Shown here in pieces: positions 1 through 10,725 of a stretch of 64,000 nucleotides of DNA; within the stretch, counting starts at the first letter, position 1; each line of letters begins with the position of its first letter. Both the position numbers and the translations under genes were made by a program. Under the pieces are notes generated by a model that saw only the letters and a list, made by a program, of their open reading frames with translations, ran no database searches and was not told the DNA's origin. This DNA comes from Chalciporus piperatus. Its lineage: Eukaryota; Basidiomycota; Agaricomycetes; Boletales; Boletaceae. The stretch covers positions 62,001 through 126,000 of the forward strand of contig JBBPTG010000030.1 of NCBI GenBank assembly GCA_038093975.1, given 5' to 3'.

Positions 1-966
1 GTTGGCTCAGGTGGATACCCATGAGTTGGTGACGCATGAGATCGAGAAGGACGTTCGGAGGACGATGCCTTTGAACATTTTCTTTGGTGGAGACGGTGCT
101 GGGGTGCATAAGCTTCGGAGGGTTTTGACAGCGTACAGCCGGTAGGGATGCTCGCTGCTCGTCCGTCGCCTGCTCATTTATATGATATAGCCGCAATCCT
201 GCTGTTGGATACTGTCAAGGCATGAACCTGGTCACGTCGACGTTGCTCTTGGTGCACGCACGCGGACGAAGAAGAGGCCTTCTGGGTACTTTTGGCCATA
301 ATTGGGCGCATCCTGCCCGAAGACTTCTTCTCACCATCCCTTCTTCCCTCGCGTGCATGTCCACTTGTGTTGTTGGACTATGTACAGGAGTTCCTTTCCA
401 AACTGCACACTCACCTGACCGATCTCGGCGTCGACCTTGCTGCAATTTGCTTCTCTTGGTTTTTATCCCTATTCACGGACTGCCTTCCCATAGAGGTGCG
501 TTTTCTGGAATGAGCAAACGCTGTATGCGGATCTCCGACCAAACGTTTCACAGACGCTCCTCAGAGTATGGGATGCCTTCCTCGTGGATGGATTGGATGT
601 CCTCTTCCGCATTACGCTTTGGTATTCTGCGCAGCAACGAGCAAGAATTGTTGCAATGCGAATCGATCTCTGCGGTCTACGTCGCGTTGGAAAACTTGCC
701 GACGCGGATGTGGCAGCCTGATAAGCTCTTGCAGGTGACGTCCTCCGACTTCATGCATGCCGATCGTTGCTGATACGAGTTTACTTTTGCTTTGCCAGCT
801 CGAACTGGAACTTCGGACATCGATCACGCATGGTGAGTCAGTGAAACATCGGGAACTTCATGTTGCTACCTTGCAGGGACTCGTGTCTCACACTTTGTTG
901 ACATTTCCGCATCCTCTCTCCCTCATGTGTGGTCGTCTGTCCCACATCACCGTTTTCGTTGTTCAG
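1..966 (+). CDS. TBC-domain Rab GTPase-activating protein, 5' end outside window, frame breaks
   Basis: This is a GTPase-activating protein for Rab GTPases, acting in vesicle traffic. The visible part starts inside the TBC domain. The arginine-finger motif (I-E-K-D-V-R-R-T-M-P) is at about 55-80. An intron spans 142-190. The glutamine-finger motif Y-C-Q-G-M-N follows at about 209-226, then an F-F-S-P-S-L-L-P block and a D-L-A-A-I-C-F-S-W block ending in L-F-T-D-C-L-P. Further introns are likely at about 498-562 and 735-797. Two frame breaks are visible. Near 262-272 the sequence carries a 4-nt tandem duplication (gcac gcac), and removing one unit restores V-H-A-D-E-E-E-A-F. Near 620 there is one extra T in a T run. 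The C-terminal end after about 830 is uncertain. It may be a decaying gene or a gene with uncorrected sequence errors; the TBC assignment itself is firm. Confidence 0.75.
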
Positions 967-1046
967 TAGTAAGTATAACGATAGAGGTAAGATTAAACTG
1001 CATCCGCTTCCATTATCATCGCAATAGATAACATTCTACGCGTTGA

Positions 1047-1062
1047 GTTTAGGGTTAGGGTT
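1047..1062 (+). repeat. Short telomere-like TTAGGG tract
   Basis: The sequence TTTAGGGTTAGGGTTA holds two full TTAGGG units plus flanks, between the TBC gene and the Crinkler-like gene. TTAGGG is the usual fungal telomere repeat. The tract is too short to be a telomere and may be an interstitial trace or chance. Confidence 0.5.
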
Positions 1063-1137
1063 ACTTATTTAGGGGCTTCTTGCTCATACCAAGCTTGCAC
1101 GCCGGTGAGACCGGTGAGGACTCAGTTAGTAGCCACC

Positions 1138-4100
1138 ATGACCAAACGGTCTCCCTCTGTGCCGCCAGGACCAGCTGGTACCAAACGTACCCATTTAGAG
1201 GCTTCCCTGCCAGTGGCAGATAAATACCAGGAAGCGAACAGGCTCATAGAGTCCTCGGTCGAGAGGCTCTTACCCAGCAGGATGTCGCCCAGTGCTTCCA
1301 AGCTGGCCGCGATACTACAACTGATTTGTTCCAATGCCCCACCCGACGCACACATAAAGAAGGTTCCGAACGCTGGCGAGTGTAAGGAGCTGATGAACAA
1401 CCCTGATTTTGTAGACACTTTGAAAAGTGCCATCAAACAGCAGCGCTATGAAGACGTCATGGCCTTGCGTAGGCAGCTCAATTTTTGTTATTTCCCCACT
1501 TACGATCGTTTCTCTGTCAGCCATTCTTCGACAAGAGATTCACAACACTTTAGGTGGAGAACCGGCGTCTGGTGCCAGTACTGGTGTTCAACCAGGGAGC
1601 ACTGGTGGTGAGTAATGTCCGTCCCTGATAATGCGTCTTGTCTCTGATGACTTCCATCCCATTTTCGTGGTTGATCATGATGTACGCAGCTGGTAAATCA
1701 TTTCATGTCTTTGTGCCCGGACTGTACTGATTGAGCTTCCGTCACAAGCCGCGTCCTTGGCCTGGCGTCGTAAATACCTTGGAGATTGCCACGAGATCAT
1801 GCTACGGAATATCAATTCGATGAACCGCCGCGCGGATTATGCTAGTTCTGTCGCGCTTATCCAGAGCTCCGGCGCTGGAAAGTCTCGAATGGTCGACGAG
1901 CAGGCTAACTTGGTTTTCACAATCCCGTTCAATCTTCGTGATCCGGTAGAGCGTGCTTGTGAGTCCCGTGCATATCGCCTCGGATTGCGATGCCAATTGC
2001 TGACTTGATTGTCAGCCATGCCGGATCCGCCAGAAGATACAGAAGTGACCAGGTACCTCTGCAACACGTCCGAGGTCAAGAACGCGCACCAAGGCGAGGC
2101 TCGTGTTGCTTTGTTTTTTGGACACCTATTTTCAAACGTCACCCGTGAAGTGAAGGAAGCCTTCTTCAAGTTGCCAGCGAGGGGGCTGTCTCCAGGTGAC
2201 CTTGCGCGCCGCTGGAGGACACATCTGTTACAGAACAACAAGCGATCTCACCTATACGCGAGAGTCGTACAGGAATGCCGGAAGGATGAGGTCAGTATAT
2301 TGGATAGTTGCTTGTCGTTTGCGATCTCACCCTAACAATGTTTACCCCCCAGGCCCATCTCAACGACAGTGATTTTAGCTCGATCTTGAGCAACTCGGGA
2401 ACACAGTGCGCAGTGTTGCTTGACACCTTGGGCAAAATATGCAACTTCCCGAACTCCGATAACGTCAGAGTTATGCTATACTTCGACGAGGCATACGAAC
2501 TTCGCCACACCATTCCAGGCGATAAGCAGGGAAAGACATTGTATGATGTCGTGTGGTCCAGTTTGAGCCACTTCCAAATCCATCCTGTCTTCACTATCTT
2601 TTTGTCAACCCAAACATCACTGAACCTGCTGGCTCCATCCGCCAAAATGGCTCGATCAGCTCGGCAGAAAATTACGAAAGTGCTTCAGGGTCCGATCACG
2701 GAAACACCATTCGACTGCCACCCGGCTTTCCCACTACAACCTGGGGAGTTCAAATTGAAAGACCTTGGGGAGCTACATTTCCTGGCATGCTTTGGGAGGC
2801 CACTGTATGATTTCTTCTTCACTAGGATTCATTTCTGCTAATCTTGGTGTACAGATTTTGGACCTTGATCGAAGCTGCCAAGGGAAATGAAGATATCATC
2901 AATGATGTGATGAAACTAGCACGCATCAAGCTCATCCACGACAATGACATCCACCAGTCGAAACACACCCATATGGGAATGCTCGCAACTTTAGATGTCT
3001 TGATTACAATCGACTACGAGCCAAGGCGGGACTCCGCATGCGAAGCCGAAATGGAGATGGTTGCGAGTCACATGAGGATTGCTTTCTCCATTCCAGATCA
3101 TTGCCTCTATATCCGCTCTGGATATCCATCCGAGCCATTCCTTGCGGAGGCTGCCTCACGTCAAATGTACCATTACCTGCAACACGGCAGCTCAGAGAAC
3201 AGGATGATCTCGCTCCTCAGGCAGAATCTCGATCATGGGCTGATTGACCCTGGTCAGAAGGGTGAGGTAGTCATGCGTGTCCTTCTCCGGAAGGCATACA
3301 TGGATGCCATTGTCGCCGAGCAAGCAACCAAAAGTTCCCATGCTCCCGAGCCGAACTTCAGCACAGGTTGTAGCTTTCTCCAGTTTTTGAAATCTCTGTT
3401 TTCCAACACCTTCCATACCTTGATCCTGAAGTCCAACCCGGACAACAGGGTTGAGTCTCACTCTTCAACTCTTGAAGACACCTTCAAACATGCCATCGTC
3501 CGGTTCACACATTTCGTCAAAGCGGTTGACGACTCTATCGTTGAATCAAGTGCCATGATGTCTGGCTTTTTGAGGGGTGTGGCATTCATATGCCACAACC
3601 ACCAGAAAGACATTGATATCATCATTCCCATCCTACTCGGCAAAGACCACAAACTAGAAGAATCGTCAATGTCTGCACTTTTCATTCAAGTCAAGCGAAG
3701 AAAACAGGCAGGCAGTGTCAATGCCTACATCATTGACCAGAAGATGCTCGGCTTCTTCCCGGAAGATGCTTCTACGACGCAGCGAGATAACCCACGGCCT
3801 TACGCCACGCTTCTCGCCGAGCTAGGCGTTCACGCTCCTCCCAGCGGATTCAAGGCTGTGAACGCTGGCCGTAGCGACACGCGCACTTCCCCTCGCCATC
3901 CAGAGTCCGCGACAGAGCACGCTAGGTTCAGCATCCGAGCTTATGGGTGCACCGATACGACATGGAAGGTCATCGGCGCTGGCGAGCGTGATGAGTACAA
4001 GCACGTCTTGGGAACCGATGAAGTTTTTCGCGACCATCCGAGGCAAGACCAAGCTTCTCAGCAGCATGTTCGCCACATGCTGCCATTCTGGTATCGAGAT

Positions 4101-4211
4101 GTAGCATGGGACGCAGTCCCCGCGGAGCAAGCTCCCAAGAAGAAGAAGAAGTCACAGAAGCGGAGAGCAGCTGCGAAGAAGCAGCAATCTAAGACGCAGC
4201 TCCAAGGCTAG
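1138..4211 (+). CDS. Crinkler-like P-loop NTPase with PD-(D/E)xK-like nuclease domain
   Basis: Six exons (1138-1468, 1521-1607, 1749-1958, 2016-2290, 2353-2804, 2855-4211) join in frame to about 903 residues, all with GT-AG introns. The start has a strong context (gccaccATG). A Walker A motif G-A-G-K-S lies near residue 180, followed by V-F-T-I-P-F-N-L-R-D. An acidic L-Y-F-D-E-A segment in exon 5 fits Walker B. Near residues 695-735 come a D-I-D-I-I-I-P motif and then F-I-Q-V-K-R, the D...(E/Q)xK spacing of restriction-endonuclease-fold nucleases. The last 20 residues are a lysine/arginine-rich tail that could be a nuclear signal. From memory this matches large NTPase-nuclease proteins expanded in Agaricomycetes and related to Crinkler (CRN) effectors of oomycetes and chytrids. 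The family call is by motif and the biological role is unknown. Confidence 0.7.
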
Positions 4212-4224
4212 TCATGGTTTTGAG

Positions 4225-6950
4225 GTGGATAGTGGCACAGAGAGTCCCTTAGCTCCGAGTGTACCTATAGCAATGTTAATGAACAGCCGGCGCTATGTTA
4301 CAAGGTTGATTTGTGTGAAAAAACAGTCCCTACAAATCCGAGTTTATTCAAGTCCAACCCATCCCCGAAGGAGGACGTTTACACGAAGCATGGATGTACA
4401 TGCCAACCCACCTACACATAACCGAGATGAATTCATGACCGCAAAACGCTCAGATAGGGCTCCAACGCACTCAACAAATCAATGTACTAGGGTCTTTGGT
4501 CAGCAGCATCGCCGCAAAGCAAAACTCAATCGCAACGCAGTCGTGGCGCTACAAGCGGCAACGGTGGAGAGCACACCGACTGTGCCGTCTAGATCCCAAC
4601 CTACCAGCACGAACGAGACCACGCAGGCGCTGGTGGTTGATGAGTCTGCAGATGCCGGTCCGTCTACAAGCACGCAGGTCGATTCGTGGTGCACCGGCGG
4701 ACGTACGCCCTCCCTCTTCTAAACGGAAGCTTCAAGTTCGCCGTAGCGCAGGCGATAGCGATGGGACTAAACGAGCTCGCATGACCACCTCCAGCGGGGC
4801 AGGAGGCAGCGCACCGAAGACTTATGAACCTCCTGCAACGCGTCTGTCCGATCTCGGCGGGGTGGACGCCTGCGTAGAGAAGATGCTAGAACTCGTCGCA
4901 ATGCCACTATGTCATCCAGAGATCTACTTGCACGCTGGGATTCAGCCGCCTCGCGGTGTCCTGTTGCATGGTCCGCCAGGGTCCGGTAAGACCCTCTTGG
5001 CGAATGCTATCGCTGGCGTGAGTCAGGATTGTTTATGGTGTCGTATTGACGGTGGTTGCTCACTCCCTTCTTTCCGACTTGGCGTATTTAGGAACTTGAT
5101 GTACCTTTCATCAATATATCGGCACCGTCAATCGTCTCTGGGATGTCAGGTGAGTCGGAGAAGACACTACGAGATGCTTTCGAGGAGGCAAAGGTTGGTG
5201 CAATCACGGTCCCACTTCTTACTCGTCGCGGCTCACATTCCATCGCCTCAGCGGGTGGCACCGTGCCTTTTGTTTATTGACGAAATTGACGCGATCACAC
5301 CAAAACGAGAGAGTGCACAGAGGGAGATGGAAAGGCGGATTGTGGCTCAGTTCCTGACTTGCATGGACGGTTGGTTTCATTCGATATCATGCGTACAGCT
5401 CAAGATTCTCCGGACATGTCTTGGGAGAAGACAGAAAACAAGCCCGTCATTGTTACCGGTGCTACAAATCGTCCCGACTCCCTTGATGCTGCACTACGTC
5501 GCGCAGGCCGCTTCGATCATGAGATTAGCATGGGTGTGCCAGACGAGGACGCCCGAACTAAGTCTGTTGTCTGGTATTCTTCCAGATTGCTTGCTTACCT
5601 CCTTATGTGCAGAATTCTTCGTGTGCTCTGTGCCAAACTTCGACTTGAGGGCGATTTTGATTATGTTGCCCTCGCAAAAGCGACACCCGGTTATGTGGGT
5701 GCAGATCTGTCCGCTCTGGCAGGGGTGTCATCGCTGTCAAACGAATATTTAAAGAGCTTTCCGATGGAACATTAGTGTTGCCAGATGCGCCCCAGGCGAT
5801 GCCCGATGGTAGCGATACCTCAATGATTGTCGATTCGACTCCACATTCGCCCACAGTAGAAGCCCCTCCACCGTCATATCCACATACTCTTCGCATCACT
5901 AATTATCCAGCTCTCCTCGAGTTCAATTGCACACTTCTTGAACGCACATCCGTCCCCACTGACAGAATCACAACTTGCGCTCCTCTGCATCACCTCCGCC
6001 GATTTTCGCGCAGCACTCTCAGAGGTCCAGCCTTCTTCCAAGCGGGAAGGGTTTGCGACCATTCCAGACGTCCCATGGACCGATGTCGTCGCCCTTCACG
6101 GCATACGGGAAGAGCTGCAGATGGTGATCGTTCAGCCTATACGACGGCCTGAGCTATTCAGTGCTGTAGGCATCGAGGCTGCTTGTGGAGTGTTGCTCTG
6201 GGGTCCACCTGGGTGTGGTAAGACATTGCTCGCGAAAGCAGTGGCGAACGAGTCGAGGGCAAATTTCATTAGCGTGAAAGGACCAGAGCTGTTGAATAAG
6301 GTCAGTTTCGTCTCAATCATGAACATATTCTTTACTCACGAGTTGAGGTTGTGTAGTATGTTGGGGAGAGCGAGAGAGTGGTCAGACAGGTGTTCTCTCG
6401 TGCGCGTGCCTCATCTCCATGTGTCGTTTTCTTCGACGAGCTGGACGCATTGGTACCGCAGCGTGACGATAGTTTGGTACGTGTAGTTCTCATTCTCATG
6501 GCCCTACGTGAGTTTATGTCACGTTCTGATTACCTTCGCACATCCAGTCGGACTCGTCTGCTCGAGTCGTAAACACCTTGCTCACAGAGCTAGACGGACT
6601 CGACTCGCGAAAGTCTGTCTATGTCATTGGCGCCACAAACCGTCCAGACATGATCGACCCTGCCATGGTTCGTCCAGGGCGGCTAGACAAGCTCCTCTAT
6701 GTCGACCACCCAAGCGCTTCGGAGCGCAGCGAGATTCTCCGTACACTCCTACGGCGAGTTCCTTTCCAAGATGACGCAGTGGCGACAAAGGCAGATACGC
6801 TAGTGCGGGAGCGACGCGGGATACAGTGGCGCGGATCTGGCTGCGATAGTTCGCGAGGCGGGTGTCGTTGCTCTCAGGCGGGTGCTCGGGTCGCTTGAGG
6901 CAATGGAAGCCTCGTCCGCTGAAGGGGGACCTCGATGTGAGCCACACCTA
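4225..6950 (+). CDS. RIX7: Rix7/NVL-type AAA ATPase, disrupted at 3' end
   Basis: This is a nucleolar type II AAA ATPase that strips factors from pre-60S ribosomes. The N-terminal part has a basic [10 protein letters not shown] segment near 4510. The D1 ring has Walker A G-P-P-G-S-G-K-T (about 4970) and Walker B L-L-F-I-D-E-I-D (about 5270), then G-A-T-N-R-P and an R-R-A-G-R-F-D arginine finger. D2 has G-P-P-G-C-G-K-T (about 6210), V-F-F-D-E-L-D (about 6430) and R-P-G-R-L-D (about 6675). Introns include 5018-5091 and one ending before 5252. Frame breaks occur near 5730 and 5935 between the rings and near 6825 (one extra G) before G-Y-S-G-A-D-L. The usual C-terminal tail does not follow on this strand but is found inverted just downstream. 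The start is uncertain (4225 or 4393). It is either a broken copy or an essential gene carrying sequence or assembly errors. Confidence 0.8.
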
Positions 6951-6990
6951 GGAGCCAGAAAGCCACGTACCTTTCCGAGGCATAGACCAC

Positions 6991-7170
6991 CTACACAACC
7001 TCTTCAATCCGACCCCCATCATCCCCATTCACCCTCACAGGCAAACCTGCAAACTTGGACCTCAGCGCCTCGTACTTTTTCCTCTGCGTTACCGCCACGC
7101 TCGGACCAATCTTGTCCACCGCCTTCGCAAAGTCCTCCGACAACACCATCACCCTCGGGCTCGACCTAGG
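6991..7170 (-). pseudogene. Inverted C-terminal piece of Rix7/NVL
   Basis: Read on the minus strand, this segment encodes V-L-S-E-D-F-A-K-A-V-D-K-I-G-P-S, then Q-R-K-K-Y-E-A-L-R and F-A-G-L-P-V-R. That is the characteristic tail of Rix7/NVL proteins. It ends at a stop codon at 6991 and is preceded on that strand by an acceptor-like cctag. The plus-strand Rix7 gene immediately upstream lacks exactly this tail. The open frame continues 5' on the minus strand to 7320, but the extra residues are not Rix7-like, so I do not treat the 109-residue frame as an independent gene. The simplest reading is a local inversion of the last exon. Confidence 0.75.
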
Positions 7171-7320
7171 TCGGGTCCGAGTCAATGTTACAGCAAAGGA
7201 CCACCCAAGATTGAGAAATGGGAGTTCCAGAATGACATTCTCCTGATCCAGGGAAGGCATGCTGAAGGAGGCCTGGATGGATGTTGGCGTCCACTGCTCT
7301 TTCAATTTTTTCATTTGCAT

Positions 7321-8078
7321 TGTGCTAGAGCAAGAGCGTGATGTTGAGGGGAGGTAACTGCGGGAGGCAAGTACGTGAAGAGAAAGAGGAAGGCGACCGG
7401 GTAAGGGGGGTTTAAATCCTACCTCATGGCATTATCGAAGCTCACTGGCCATTGCGCCCATGTCCCAAAGGAACCATATTCCTGGAGCGAGAGGGTGCAC
7501 CATCAAGGATCTATGACAAGCATCACGCAAAGTTCCGCGGATAAGGAGGTCCCACATGTACAGGATGTACGCGCGGCAAGGTGATCGCTACGATGGAATC
7601 GTGCACCACATATTTATGTATATCCAGAGCTGTCAGGGCTTTTATAACCCTTGCTCTTGGCAAACTTCGAATTCTTCCGTCACGAAGTGCTTCAGTTGAG
7701 CAACACCCTGAGGGAATCAGGTTTGGATTAACCAGGTTGGGTACATACATCCGCCATGACCTGCCTGGAACTCGCCAATGGAATTATCCTTGCGCCAGCG
7801 GTTATGCACTGGCAGACACCTCCACTACCCTGAATGAGATGGTAGATTAGTACTCGCGCCACGAATGAGACGACTTCCAAACCTTAATGACTGGAAGGAG
7901 TTCGTTTGCCCTCCTGGTGAACTCTTGGGTTTGCCTAGGGCAGACTAGTCTGCCTTGGGTCTTCACCTTGGTCAAGGTTGTATCATGATAGTATGTGTAG
8001 TTGTCGGTGACTCGGTATGGTCATCAAAATATCAAGTGGACTGTGCGCGCTAGCAGGTCCTCCTCAGCCCCTCACCAA
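7321..8078. other. Intergenic, upstream of Med1
   Basis: No convincing coding sequence. It contains a perfect 16-nt palindrome at 7939-7954 inside a roughly 30-nt sequence that recurs, inverted, near 13,519-13,554. This may be the edge of an old dispersed repeat. Confidence 0.5.
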
Positions 8079-10725
8079 ATGGATTCACGACCATCACTGC
8101 TCGCTGCAGTGCACGCTATACTCACTGTCCCACCAACGCCTGATGAACGTGCCCATCCATTCAGCAACTCGTACTCAGCAGCTCTGACACGACTAAACTC
8201 CATCCTGAACACGACCACCCAACTCAACCATGCGCTAGCCCAATTGAACGCTATCCCGCCCTCGGATCAGACATCCAAGCTTGTTAGCCTCATGAAACAA
8301 CACACTGCTATGTCCACATCCGTCGCACTATCACGCGCTAGCACCATCTCGCTCTCTGCAGCACGACGTGCCGTCTTCCCCGACTCTTCATCACCATCTC
8401 CCCTCCGGCTTGAAGAGTGGGGTCGTGCAGTGGGCATGGAAGCCTTCATCGATACCGCAACATCCGCCGCTACGACAGTTGTTATGGCGGGGAAAGTCCT
8501 CGTCCTCGACATTGATATCGATGGCGGAGTGGTTGTCAAGACCTCTTTTGCTGTTGGGAATAATGTTACTAACGGCACATCTGCAGCTCCAGAACTGGAT
8601 GCGTTTCTCGCAAGGGACATAGCTAGATGGGTGGATGCATCGAAGCGCGCATCACTGGCTGCACCGCACTCTCAGACGGCGGAAGATCCATCAGTAGAGG
8701 CTGCCAACCTTGGTCATGTTATACAAGATCACCTCCGCTACCTCATGATGCTCGATTCGTTGGCGTCTACCGAGGGAGAACGTGGCATTCGCTGGTTCAT
8801 GGAGTCCATGACCGCATACCGGCACTTTCTTGATGACCAAAAGTTGACTGAGTGTGTTAACTTGTCGTTCAGGAGAGCCTCTTGACGCTGATTGACTGAC
8901 TCAGCACCAAATCTCAGCCTCTTGATAAATTCCTAGCCAAAAATCCACTTCCCTTGCTATATCTCGATACACCATCCCTATTATTCCTCGTGTGGCTTTC
9001 TCCACTATCATATCTCCGCCTTCTCCGGTCCTCGCCAGCCGAAAAGACTCAAACAAGTAGCCCCCCCGTTGATATTCCCACCTCGCATCTTACCTCAGTT
9101 CTTTCGAGGGACCACAGTGGCGCAACTATCGCTCGGCTGAAACTCGTCCCTTCGTCTGAAAGCGTCGAAGGATCCTCGCAAGCTGACTTTCCAAATGACC
9201 ACGTATTCCCCGACGTTCCCTCACACACATGGGTCCTCGAATTTAACCGCCCACCAAGCTCAGGGAGTCACCCAACGAATTGCGGTATAGTCGTCTCACA
9301 AAGTCGCATGCAGGCGATACAAGCCGTCATAAGCTCAGGCTTGTCTTCTGATGTCCTCATGGGGATGGGTGCACCCGGCGGTTCTTCCGCAAGTACTGGG
9401 TTAGGCAATTTAGGACCATTTAGTCCCGTCGGTCCGGTGACAGGAATCAACATGGGTAACCTTGGATTCAATGGATTTATCATGGGCCCACATGCCCAGT
9501 TGATCGATAGTGGCGGCGGCGCAGGCAGCTGGGTTGATCTCTTGGTGAGTACGATTTGGGTTATCTTTCCCTGATTTTGATATACGTGCAAATGCGGGAT
9601 TAGGAGGAATGGCTCAATGAGGCCCGGAAGAGGTTTGGAGGCTCAGATCCCACAGCCTGCAAACCGCTTCCGGACCTCATTCAGACCCTGCTGAAGTCCT
9701 TTTTGTTTTGTTTTTGTTTTCAGTCCTCATGGGGCACCCTGCTGACGTTCGTCCCCATAAGTTAAACGATGGGTTACCTTCGGAGTATTACAAGGCAACC
9801 TACGTAAGTGTCTCAGGCTGTCCCGGAAACGAATGTCTGAGCGTAACTTTATCAGACATCACCAAGTCAGGCGCATCCACCGCTCAACGTGCGTCTCACG
9901 GCACCGCAAGAACCGGGATTTTTATTGCAAGAGGTCCCCGTGAAACGCGCCAGCGAGGTGTTGCGTATTCTAGATGTAGGTTGTTCCGAGTGCGATCGCA
10001 TCATCCGGAAAACTTACGAGCCCGATTCCCAGGTCGTAAGAGAACAATGCTGGTTGAACGAGCTGTTGGGTATGCTTCAATGGCAACCAGAGAGCACCAA
10101 CTCTCTACAAAGCGATCGGACTTCCTCGTCAACGCAGCCGGCCCCGACCTCTTTTCCCGAATCGGATGAACCAGTCTCGGACGAACTGCTCGCCTCCGTT
10201 CTCGCAGGAACGGTCACGCCACGTTCAATCCCCGTGACGGTCTACCTTCCTTCTATGACGTTGCCCCCTCTCGCACCCACCAACACATCGACGTCCCACT
10301 TTGGACTCGAAGGACTCGGTGTCGGGTCGCATACGCTCTCTGGTTCTAGTACCGGCGGCAGTCTTTTCGGATCGACTGATATAGAGATGGACATGGAGAT
10401 CCCAGGGCTGAGTATGAGCATCAATTCTGGCATCGACATCACGATGGCAGGTATGGGTATCGAACTGACGAGTTCGCCCATACCATCTCGGCCCCCGCCC
10501 ATGATCGTCCTCTCGAGTCCGGCGAGAGCTCCTGCGATGGGTATGGTCGAGCTACGTGTGTCGTTTGAAGAGCTTGACAACAAAAACGGAAGTACAAATT
10601 CTGATTGTAACGTGAAGGTGGAGTCTTCGGGCGGGGCAGATACTCGCGGTATGGATGAGGTTGTCAGGCGTGGAGGTATTTGGGGCTTGCCAGGAAGAGT
10701 ATGGGCCAATGCGGGATCCAAGTAG
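8079..10725 (+). CDS. MED1: Probable Mediator complex subunit Med1
   Basis: About 800 residues without signal peptide or membrane segments. Exon 1 (from the ATG at 8079) has a helical N-terminus rich in T-T-Q-L-N-H-A-L-A-Q-L type sequence and a V-L-V-L-D-I-D-I-D segment. After an intron beginning near 8851 and ending near 8904 it reads P-L-P-L-L-Y-L-D-T-P-S-L-L-F. A 59-nt intron spans 9545-9603. The next exon then slips frame in a T-rich run at about 9695-9720, where one missing base restores S-V-L-M-G-H-P. The C-terminal third is serine/proline-rich with many G-M-G-I-type repeats. The pattern fits fungal Med1, which bridges activators to RNA polymerase II, but that call rests on remembered resemblance. 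The gene converges on the BTB gene with 136 bp between stops. Its 3' part is duplicated at 53,182-53,911. Confidence 0.55.
9616..9682 (+). repeat. Near-perfect inverted repeat (hairpin) within Med1
   Basis: The arm at 9616-9643 pairs with 9654-9682 with only a few mismatches around a loop of about 10 nt (cagatcccac). The flanks pair partly for another 20 nt or so. It most likely lies in the Med1 exon starting at 9604. Confidence 0.7.

Noticed and set aside
6991..7320. A 109-residue minus-strand frame as an independent small gene
   Set aside because: Its C-terminal half is the Rix7/NVL tail and its N-terminal half has no motif, so it is better read as an inverted Rix7 fragment.
9616..9682. 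microRNA-like precursor
   Set aside because: The hairpin most likely lies in coding sequence (L-N-E-A-R-K-R-F reading) and nothing else supports a small-RNA gene.
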